From the NCBI GenBank assembly GCA_905234005.1, contig CAJOFW010000065.1:1-9189 (forward strand): a stretch of DNA of 9,189 nucleotides, given 5' to 3'. This DNA comes from an uncultured Oscillospiraceae bacterium (GTDB taxonomy: Bacteria; Bacillota; Clostridia; Oscillospirales; Oscillospiraceae). Positions 1 through 4,565 of this stretch are shown here, piece by piece (within the stretch, counting starts at the first letter, position 1; every line of letters begins with the position of its first letter). A program made the position numbers and the translations under genes. The notes below the pieces were generated by a model. That model ran no database searches, had not been told where the DNA came from, and worked only from the letters and a program-made list of their open reading frames with translations.

Positions 1-71
1 ACGAGACCGAAGCCGCCGCCTATGCCGACGCGGTCTATAAAATGAGCGGCGGCGTCCTTGCGGAGGTGTGA
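1..71 (+). CDS. C-terminal tail of an unidentified protein (5' partial)
   Basis: The frame beginning at base 3 is open from the window edge and ends at TGA 69-71. It gives 22 residues, ETEAAAYADAVYKMSGGVLA followed by EV. Every codon ends in a typical base for this genome, and the gene is followed two bases later by another ATG with a good ribosome binding site lying inside this gene's last codons. The fragment is too short to assign to a family. The alanine-rich helical character and the small downstream genes would fit an accessory-element gene, but that is inference. Confidence 0.55.
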   Translation, partial: ETEAAAYADAVYKMSGGVLAEV

Positions 72-73
72 GG

Positions 74-124
74 ATGGAGATATTTGAGGCGGTCATGGTA
101 TGGCTGGCAGTACACCTGACATAA
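74..124 (+). CDS. 16-codon mini-ORF coupled to the upstream gene
   Basis: ATG at 74 follows the preceding stop by two bases and has GGAGG at 62-66 with a 7-nt spacer, so it should be translated by coupling. It encodes MEIFEAVMVWLAVHLT and then stops at TAA 122-124. The product is hydrophobic in its second half and too short to assign. Either it is a real micro-peptide or it is the start of a gene whose later part has been lost by frameshift. Other frames stay open a little further (to about 210-230) but do not give recognisable protein. Confidence 0.35.
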   Translation: MEIFEAVMVWLAVHLT

Positions 125-257
125 AGATGATCCGAAGGATCTGTTTCGTCTTGAGCGCAGCGCCTGCATCCACGCGCAGACCTCCCGATCGCCGGATCGC
201 CGGTTTTTGACAACTATGACCCGATGACGAGCTGAACCAAAACTGTATATCCCGCCG
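125..257. other. Intergenic stretch with no convincing gene
   Basis: No frame here has both a start signal and a coding pattern. The only local structure is an exact tandem duplication of the octamer GATCGCCG at 187-194 and 195-202, followed by a short T run. The stretch leads into the strong terminator at 258-300 and is probably the 3' untranslated region of the upstream gene unit or decayed coding sequence. Confidence 0.4.
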
Positions 258-300
258 ATCCCGGCGTCGTTTTACGAGACGACGCCGGGATTTTTGTTTT
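258..300 (+). terminator. Strong rho-independent terminator
   Basis: A perfect 13-bp stem (ATCCCGGCGTCGT at 258-270 paired with ACGACGCCGGGAT at 279-291) has an 8-nt loop and is followed by a T tract, TTTTTGTTTT, at 291-300. It closes the transcription unit that enters from the left edge. The left flank is not T-complementary enough to suggest efficient termination on the other strand. Confidence 0.9.
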
Positions 301-341
301 CCCGCAACTGTTCAGCACCCGCTGCGCTGGCCTGCCGGGAA

Positions 342-533
342 ATGGAGGGCATCGAATGCGCTCTCGACATCCTGACGGTCGGCAGCCTGAAGGAACGGGC
401 GAGGCCGGCCGACGCGCAGCTCCGCGCCGATTGCGAGAATCTCCAGCGGGCCATGGATCGGCTCCCGCCCGAGATCGTATTAGCCCGCTCGGGGCGCAGG
501 CCGGAAAAGAGCCGCGGGCAGGACGCCCGGTGA
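342..533 (+). CDS. Small hypothetical protein (63 aa), start uncertain
   Basis: The frame ending at TGA 531-533 has strongly G/C-biased third positions throughout and gives a plausible soluble, charged, mostly helical protein with a conserved-looking core (LRADCENLQRAMDRLPPEIV) and an arginine-rich tail. I do not recognise the family. ATG 342 is the first ATG but has no well-spaced ribosome binding site: GGGA lies directly against it. The frame is open further upstream to a TTG at 294, but that codon is inside the preceding terminator, and 308-322 in between matches one arm of a palindrome found at 3091, so those codons are unlikely to be native. The gene may be 5'-truncated. Its position between a terminator and the next small gene fits accessory DNA. 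Confidence 0.45.
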   Translation: MEGIECALDILTVGSLKERARPADAQLRADCENLQRAMDRLPPEIVLARSGRRPEKSRGQDAR

Positions 534-606
534 CACGGCATCTCCGTTCATAAACAGTTGTTTCCTGCTCATATATTGAAGCGGTCATGAGGGGAGGCGG
601 GCCACC

Positions 607-768
607 GTGAAGGAGCAAAAACTCAACTATCGCTTCCACAACCCCAACACGGTGGAAGCCACCGCGGACATTTTATTGAAAGTGTTTATCGAGGCCAACC
701 GGCAGAAGGCGGAGGCGGCGATCCGTCAGGCGGCTGAACAGGCAGATAAGGCCGCTGCTTTTTCCTGA
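607..768 (+). CDS. Small mobile-element-type protein (53 aa)
   Basis: GTG start at 607 with GGAGG at 593-597 (9-nt spacer) and TGA at 766-768. The N-terminal part contains LNYRFHNPNTVEATADILLK, then an alanine- and glutamine-rich helix. From memory, short proteins with this YRFHNPNT...TA..LLK pattern are common in clostridial integrative elements, often near site-specific recombinase genes. That is recall, not a search result, and their function is unknown to me. The last codons (KAAAFS and the stop) lie inside the 119-bp repeat, with the TGA in the repeat's hairpin loop, so the original C-terminus may have been replaced when the repeat arrived. Confidence 0.75.
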   Translation: MKEQKLNYRFHNPNTVEATADILLKVFIEANRQKAEAAIRQAAEQADKAAAFS

Positions 769-871
769 AAGAAAAAGCAGCAAAAAGAACTTTGTATTCG
801 CTTCAAAACGTCAGCGTTCCCAAGGTTTCGCGCCCGGTAACGGAACAAAGCCTTTCATTGGAGAACAGTAT
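753..871 (+). repeat. Dispersed 119-bp repeat, copy 1
   Basis: This copy aligns without gaps to 6282-6400 over 119 bp, with about 17 differences by hand alignment. It begins with an 11-bp hairpin (GCTGCTTTTTC at 754-764 and GAAAAAGCAGC at 771-781, loop CTGAAA). The rest is a unique-looking stretch including AAAAAGAACTTTG and GCGCCCGGTAACG, and it ends at GAGAACAGTAT. Sequences on either side of the two copies are unrelated, which fixes the borders. It overlaps the 3' end of the small gene ending at 768. No open frame spans it. It resembles a non-coding mobile or REP/MITE-like element rather than a gene. Confidence 0.85.
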
Positions 872-895
872 GAGGTATCTGATACATAATGAACG

Positions 896-938
896 TCCGG
901 CTCGGGAAGTGTTCCCGGGCCGGATTTGTTATGTTTTT
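896..938 (+). terminator. Hairpin with T-rich tail, probable terminator
   Basis: TCCGGCTCGGGAA (896-908) pairs with TTCCCGGGCCGGA (912-924), a 13-bp stem with one G-T pair and a 3-nt loop. The T-rich tail TTTGTTATGTTTTT follows at 925-938. It would end transcription coming from the small gene at 607-768. The tail is interrupted by A and G, so it is weaker than the terminator at 258-300. Confidence 0.65.
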
Positions 939-970
939 GAGGTCTTATCGTATCATCCATAAAAAACGTT

Positions 971-1102
971 CTATAACGTTACAACAGTATGTACGGTCGA
1001 TTTGGAGACGCCGAAATGCCCGGCGGCTTCTCGGACGGTCGCGCCGTTTTCCACGATGTACAGCGCAAGCTCCACCGCCCGCCGGGATATATCCTCACGC
1101 AA
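971..1102 (-). pseudogene. spoIIID: Truncated SpoIIID-like sporulation regulator (43 codons)
   Basis: Read on the minus strand from a TTG at 1102, the protein begins MREDISRRAVELALYIVE and contains TVREAAGHFGVSKSTVH, the helix-turn-helix of SpoIIID. SpoIIID is the small DNA-binding protein that acts with sigma-E in the mother cell. After VH the sequence changes to TVVTL and stops at TAG 973-971. Normal SpoIIID is about 80-90 residues and continues with a KDVTERL-like segment and a basic C-terminal helix, which are absent here and not found elsewhere in the window. The start is supported by GGGAG at 1116-1112 with a 9-nt spacer, and by a sigma-E-like promoter upstream. The 5' part thus looks intact and the 3' half is missing, either by decay or because an element sits in the gene. 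A short functional HTH protein is possible but less likely. Confidence 0.8.
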
Positions 1103-1132
1103 CTCATACCACTCCCGCTTGCAAGTTGGTAG

Positions 1133-1162
1133 AGTGTATGCGCGGGGCAGGTTCCGTTATGC
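1133..1162 (-). promoter_or_regulatory. Sigma-E-type promoter of the spoIIID-like gene
   Basis: On the minus strand CATACACT (1140-1133) matches the sigma-E -10 consensus CATACAnT exactly. GCATAAC (1162-1156) fits the first five positions of the KMATATT -35 element, with 15 bp between the two boxes. The predicted start near 1126 would leave a leader of about 25 nt before the TTG at 1102. spoIIID is known to be a sigma-E target, so promoter and gene agree. Confidence 0.7.
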
Positions 1163-1198
1163 GGCGCCGCGTCCCCCGCTCCCCGGCGGCGGCGTCAT

Positions 1199-1225
1199 AA
1201 AACCCGCCGCGGCCTGCGCGGCGGG
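1199..1225 (-). terminator. Terminator of the first VOC gene
   Basis: CCCGCCGCG (1203-1211) and CGCGGCGGG (1217-1225) form a perfect 9-bp GC stem with a 5-nt loop. On the minus strand it is followed by TTTT (1202-1199). It lies about 20 bp beyond the stop of the VOC gene and insulates it from the spoIIID-like gene. Confidence 0.8.
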
Positions 1226-1245
1226 TCTTCGGACGGATTACAGTA

Positions 1246-1614
1246 TCAAGCCTTGATGTGCTGGGCCAGATTGATGGCGAAGCCGGAGGGGGAAACCATC
1301 ATGGTTGCGCGGGAGGTGCCCGTATCCGTCACGCTGTCGCCCTGCGCGTTCCTGAAGCCGCGGGCGGTCAGGAACGCGTAGGCCTCGTCGAAATCGTCCA
1401 CGTTCATGCGGATGAGCGTCATATCCTGGGGGACTTTGTCCACCTGCGCCACGTTCACCTGGAAGCCGTCGGCGTTCTTCATCGCAACGCTGGTGATGTC
1501 CCCGTTGATGCCCGTCTTCTGATGCCGCCGCTCAAAGCCCAGCGCCTCAAAAAGGGCGATGGCGTCCTCGGCCTTCGGGGATACGATCAACGGATTGAAC
1601 GATGTGATCTTCAT
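1246..1614 (-). CDS. VOC (glyoxalase/bleomycin-resistance fold) protein 1
   Basis: A 122-residue single-domain protein of the vicinal-oxygen-chelate superfamily. It has the expected beta-alpha-beta-beta-beta halves: an N-terminal SFNPLIVSPKAEDAIALFEA strand-helix, and a second half with LIRMNVDDFDEAYAFLTARG and a terminal strand SPSGFAINLAQHI. Family members include glyoxalases, dioxygenases and drug-binding proteins, so the substrate cannot be told. The last strand has N where metal-dependent members carry Glu, so metal catalysis is doubtful. The ATG at 1614 is chosen because AAAGGA lies 9 nt upstream. An upstream ATG at 1671 would put the promoter and ribosome binding site inside the gene. 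The protein is clearly paralogous to the VOC gene at 6513-6863. It is transcribed divergently from the methyltransferase-STAS genes. Confidence 0.9.
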   Translation of the reverse strand: MKITSFNPLIVSPKAEDAIALFEALGFERRHQKTGINGDITSVAMKNADGFQVNVAQVDKVPQDMTLIRMNVDDFDEAYAFLTARGFRNAQGDSVTDTGTSRATMMVSPSGFAINLAQHIKA

Positions 1615-1659
1615 AGCGGTAGTTCCTTTCAAAAAAATGTGAAAAATCAAACCGCCGAC

Positions 1660-1688
1660 ATTGTACCACATCCGCGCCTCCGGCGCAA
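1660..1688 (-). promoter_or_regulatory. Promoter of VOC gene 1
   Basis: On the minus strand TTGCGC (1688-1683) is followed by a 17-bp spacer and TACAAT (1665-1660), which is preceded by TGG and so forms an extended -10. The -35 is weak (three matching bases), but the extended -10 compensates. The leader to the ATG at 1614 would be about 40 nt. Confidence 0.65.
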
Positions 1689-1746
1689 CCGTTCGTACGC
1701 TTTTCTTTTTCTGACCCGGGAAATCGCAAAACCGTCGGCTTTCCTC

Positions 1747-1775
1747 TTTTCATTTTCGCTAAGCTGTGCTATGCT
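1747..1775 (+). promoter_or_regulatory. Likely promoter of the methyltransferase-STAS pair
   Basis: TTTTCA (1747-1752), a 17-bp spacer and TATGCT (1770-1775) preceded by TGC give a weak sigma-A promoter with an extended -10. It lies about 65 bp before the ATG at 1840, and no better candidate is seen between the divergent genes. No match to a sigma-F or sigma-G promoter was found here despite the STAS domains. Confidence 0.45.
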
Positions 1776-1839
1776 TGTCTCCGAAAAAACGCGCCCCGCC
1801 CGTTTGTGTGGGTATTACGTCACAGGAGGATGATGCTTT

Positions 1840-3054
1840 ATGGATAACAGGGAGCTTCAGAAGCTTGTAAACCCCGTCTATACGACGGCCAAGGGAACCG
1901 TCATGATGCTGCTGCGCGGGGGCGACCCGGACGCGCAGCGGCTGGCGGCTTATCTCGATCTGGCCAAGGCGAAGCGGGAGGTCGATCATTCGCCGACCCC
2001 GGAGTTTTTGAACTGCTACGCAGTCGCGCAGGAGGCCCGTTACGGCCTGTACAACGAGGCGGCTCTGCGAAGCGGCAAGCCGATCATCGTCGACCTCCCC
2101 TGCGGGTATTCGCCGCGTGGCTTCCGGGTCGTGGACAGGGGGCTGAAGTATTTCGGCCTTGACCTGCCGGTCGTGATCGACGAGATGAAGCCGGCCGCCG
2201 CGAGCGTCATACAGTCGGACGACATGGTCTACGCCGCCGTCGACGCCACCAATTACGAATCCCTCCGCGGGGCGCTGGGCGACGTACACGGCGAGCTGTG
2301 CATCGTGACGGAGGGCCTGCTCGGGTACTTCAGCGAGTCCGAGCTTGTCAGCATGTGCCGGGCCGTTCACCGCCTGCTCTCGGAATTCGGCGGGTGCTGG
2401 ATCACGGCGGACGTCGACATCATCGAAATCTACACGCTGACGTTCGGCGAGCTGATGAAGGGCGATATGACCGCCTTCACGGCGCGGATGAACGACATTG
2501 TCGCCAATCTGTCGGATACGGCGTTCAGCCAGAACAGCCTGTTCGCGAACGGCCCGGACGGGGCAAAGCGTTTCCTGCGGGAGCAGGGCTTCCACGTCAG
2601 GGCCGAGTCGGTCAGCGCCTATCTCCCGACGCTGCGGACTGTAACCGAGGACGTGGCGGCCGCTCTCGCCGACGCCTACGGCAAAATGGAGATCTACACG
2701 CTGACCGTCGACGAGAACGCCGCGAGCACGGACGCCCCCGCCCGTGACCTCCCCTTCGCGGTCGAGAGCGAGCTGAAAGACGGCGTCTTCACGGTCTCCG
2801 TGCAGGGCCGCATGGACACGATCACCGCCCCCGAGCTTCTGAAACGGTTTCAGGAGGCCGGCGACGGCATCGAGAGCATCCATGTGGACGTGAGCCGGAT
2901 GGCCTACGTGTCCTCCGCCGGTCTGCGGGTGCTCCTGATGATGTACAAGTCGCTCGATAACAAGGACAACTTCACGATGACGGGCGTAAGCCCGGAGGTC
3001 AGGGAGATTCTGGAAACCACGGGCTTTGACCAGTTCCTGCTGCGCAAGGCATGA
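1840..3054 (+). CDS. SAM methyltransferase-STAS domain fusion protein 1
   Basis: 404 residues with two modules. Residues about 1-290 resemble the leucine carboxyl methyltransferase-like family (LCMT/COG3315): motif I IIVDLPCGYSPRGF at 82-95, the acidic strand YFGLDLPVVIDE at 104-115, DAT at 135-137 and CIVTEGLLGYF at 154-164. Residues about 305-404 are a STAS domain of the anti-sigma-factor-antagonist type (SpoIIAA/RsbV relatives), with DVSRMAYVSSAGLRVLL around 350-366 and a terminal ILETTGFDQFL helix. No signal peptide or membrane segment, so cytosolic. AGGAGG at 1824-1829 supports the ATG. The family methylates carboxyl or hydroxyl groups of proteins or metabolites; the substrate here is unknown. 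The STAS domain presumably docks a kinase or other partner. By register with the SpoIIAA DSSGL motif, the phospho-Ser position is Ala360, with Ser358/Ser359 just before it. It probably forms an operon with its paralog at 3159. Confidence 0.85.
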   Translation: MDNRELQKLVNPVYTTAKGTVMMLLRGGDPDAQRLAAYLDLAKAKREVDHSPTPEFLNCYAVAQEARYGLYNEAALRSGKPIIVDLPCGYSPRGFRVVDRGLKYFGLDLPVVIDEMKPAAASVIQSDDMVYAAVDATNYESLRGALGDVHGELCIVTEGLLGYFSESELVSMCRAVHRLLSEFGGCWITADVDIIEIYTLTFGELMKGDMTAFTARMNDIVANLSDTAFSQNSLFANGPDGAKRFLREQGFHVRAESVSAYLPTLRTVTEDVAAALADAYGKMEIYTLTVDENAASTDAPARDLPFAVESELKDGVFTVSVQGRMDTITAPELLKRFQEAGDGIESIHVDVSRMAYVSSAGLRVLLMMYKSLDNKDNFTMTGVSPEVREILETTGFDQFLLRKA

Positions 3055-3090
3055 TCGCCCGTGAGCCGGGTGCGATAAGCGCGAGTAACC

Positions 3091-3119
3091 CTGTTCAGCA
3101 CCCGCCGGGTGCTGAACAG
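3091..3119 (+). repeat. Intercistronic 13-bp perfect hairpin
   Basis: CTGTTCAGCACCC (3091-3103) pairs exactly with GGGTGCTGAACAG (3107-3119) across a 3-nt GCC loop. There is no T tract afterwards (TCAACAAAAACGG), so it is not a terminator. It sits between the two fusion genes, 37 bp after the first stop and 25 bp before the second gene's ribosome binding site, where it could stabilise or process the mRNA. The left arm plus two loop bases recurs exactly at 308-322 without its partner arm. Confidence 0.75.
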
Positions 3120-3158
3120 TCAACAAAAACGGCGGAAAGCCGGAAGGGAGCAAATGAT

Positions 3159-4403
3159 ATGGATTACAGGTCTGTGGTGAACCCCACCTATCTCACGGCG
3201 AAGAGCACGCTGTTTATGCTCGCCGGCGCGGGAAACGGGGACGCCAAAAGGATGATCGCGGCGCTGGGCGCGCAGGATGTGCTGACGCGAAGGGACACGG
3301 GAAACGGCGGTCAGCCCTCGCCGCTGTCCCCGGAGGACGCGAAAGCGCTCATGACCGGGGTCACGCTGTCGATCGAGGCGCGCTACGCGGCGGTGTCACG
3401 CTTCCTGCGGACGGAGGGCTATACGAGGCTTCTGGACGTCGCCTGCGGCTATACGCCGCGTTCGCTCTACTGCGGTCAGAACGGCGTCGACTATGTCGGG
3501 CTGGACGTCCCCGTCGTCGCGGAGGAGCTGCAGGCGCTGGCGGACGGGCTTGGTCTTCCGAGCGATCACCCCGCGTATGTGGGCGGTGACGCCACGAACG
3601 CGGCGTCGCTCGAGTACGCGGCGTCGCTGCTGGAGGGGCGGCTGCTGATCTCCTGCGAGGGGCTTCTCTCCTATCTGTCGGCGGACGAGGCCGGGCAGCT
3701 CGCGGACGGGCTCCGTCAGATCCTGCTGCGTCACGGCGGCGCGTGGATCACGTCGGATTTCGGCGTGGACTACGAGGCGTTTGCCACCGCCGGCATGAGC
3801 AGCCCCGACGCGGCGAGGCGCTACAACGAGGCGCGAAGGCAAACCGTAAAATCCGCCAACATCTACAACGAGGGCGTGTCGAACTGGGACGAGGCCAAAA
3901 AGCGCGCATTCCTCCGCGGGCACGGCCTGAACGTGGAGCTTCTTCCGTTCTGGCACGGCGACGAGGCGCTGACCATGCTCCGCGAGGTACCGGAGGCGTG
4001 GAGCGCCGCGTACAGGCGGCTGCTGGAGACCTCCTCCCTGTGGAAAATGACCGCCGATCCGTCCTTCACCGGGGAACCGGTCATCGAGGGCGCGAAGCAG
4101 ACCGACAACCTGCGCATAGCCTGCGAAAAGCGGGATGCTGCGCTTCTCTGCCGCGTCGCCGGCCGGATCGATACGATCAGCGCCCCGGCGCTGCTGGAGA
4201 CCTTTGAGACCCGCTATGAGGGAATATCGGCGATAGAGCTGGACGCGGCGGCGCTCGAATACATCTCCTCCGCCGGACTGCGCGTGCTGATGATGGCCGT
4301 CAAGAGGCTCGGGCCGGGTTCGGTCGCCGTGGTGAACGCGTCCGACGTGGTGCGGGAAATCTTTGAAACGACCGGCTTCGACCAGATGATCGCCGTCAAA
4401 TGA
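3159..4403 (+). CDS. SAM methyltransferase-STAS domain fusion protein 2
   Basis: 414 residues, a tandem paralog of the preceding protein with the same domain order. The methyltransferase part carries RLLDVACGYTPRSL (90-103), YVGLDVPVVAEEL (112-124), DATN (144-147) and LISCEGLLSYL (163-173). The STAS part (about 318-414) has IELDAAALEYISSAGLRVLM (359-378) and ends in IFETTGFDQMIAVK. Both proteins begin with an NP-Y-TAK-T--ML segment, so the whole architecture was duplicated. Differences concentrate in residues 40-70 and 200-290, which could mean different substrates. The start at 3159 is chosen over an earlier in-frame ATG at 3051 because GAAGGGAG (3143-3150) sits 8 nt upstream and the paralog begins at the same residue. 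The longer form would also translate through the hairpin. No terminator separates the two genes. Like its paralog it has Ala in the usual phospho-Ser register. Confidence 0.85.
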   Translation: MDYRSVVNPTYLTAKSTLFMLAGAGNGDAKRMIAALGAQDVLTRRDTGNGGQPSPLSPEDAKALMTGVTLSIEARYAAVSRFLRTEGYTRLLDVACGYTPRSLYCGQNGVDYVGLDVPVVAEELQALADGLGLPSDHPAYVGGDATNAASLEYAASLLEGRLLISCEGLLSYLSADEAGQLADGLRQILLRHGGAWITSDFGVDYEAFATAGMSSPDAARRYNEARRQTVKSANIYNEGVSNWDEAKKRAFLRGHGLNVELLPFWHGDEALTMLREVPEAWSAAYRRLLETSSLWKMTADPSFTGEPVIEGAKQTDNLRIACEKRDAALLCRVAGRIDTISAPALLETFETRYEGISAIELDAAALEYISSAGLRVLMMAVKRLGPGSVAVVNASDVVREIFETTGFDQMIAVK

Positions 4404-4477
4404 CCGCCGCGCCGGGTACGACGAAACGCGGCAGAAGAACACGGAATAAAGAATGCCGTAAACAGGAGGAGAAAACC

Positions 4478-4534
4478 ATGATTCGATACAGACGGCTGAC
4501 AGCCGTCATGAGCTGTCATCATGAGCTGATATAA
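4478..4534 (+). CDS. Possible 18-codon leader peptide before the nucleotidase
   Basis: ATG 4478 has an ideal AGGAGG at 4464-4469 with an 8-nt spacer and encodes MIRYRRLTAVMSCHHELI, ending at TAA 4532-4534. The stop codon lies inside the TATAAT of the promoter for the next gene. The frame contains a 7-bp inverted repeat (GACGGCT/AGCCGTC) and a directly repeated TCATGAGCTG. It could be a leader peptide for read-through transcripts from the methyltransferase genes, or a remnant of a lost gene. No family is recognisable. Confidence 0.35.
   Translation: MIRYRRLTAVMSCHHELI
4506..4528 (+). repeat. Direct repeat TCATGAGCTG x2 in the nucleotidase promoter
   Basis: TCATGAGCTG occurs at 4506-4515 and again at 4519-4528, 13 bp apart, overlapping the region where a -35 box would sit and touching the extended -10. 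A tandem decamer in this position could be a regulator binding site. No known regulon sequence is recognised. Confidence 0.4.
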
Positions 4535-4535
4535 T
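4527..4535 (+). promoter_or_regulatory. Extended -10 promoter for the 5'-nucleotidase
   Basis: TGATATAAT (4527-4535) is a perfect extended -10 (TGn followed by TATAAT). No -35 resembling TTGACA is seen at 16-18 bp, which extended -10 promoters tolerate and which may signal activator dependence. Predicted start about 4542, leaving a short leader with AAGGAG at 4550-4555. Confidence 0.65.
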
Positions 4536-4565
4536 CAACATTCTCACGGAAGGAGAAACGGAACT

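Noticed and set aside
754..790. Repeat hairpin as a standard intrinsic terminator
   Set aside because: Neither strand has a T tract following the stem; the T run is inside the left arm, and the plus-strand side is followed by AAAAAG.
889..1200. Plus-strand 103-codon open frame
   Set aside because: It runs through the spoIIID-like gene and its promoter on the opposite strand and starts inside a hairpin region; the minus-strand reading gives a recognisable HTH protein.
1805..1824. TGTG...CACA symmetric sequence before the first fusion gene, CRP-like at a glance
   Set aside because: The spacing between half-sites (12 nt) does not fit a CRP/FNR site and it overlaps the ribosome binding site.
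1759..3153. Long open frame on the minus strand opposite the first fusion gene
   Set aside because: It mirrors the G/C-rich codons of the real gene, has low-complexity His/Arg/Val-rich composition, no ribosome binding site and no recognisable domain.
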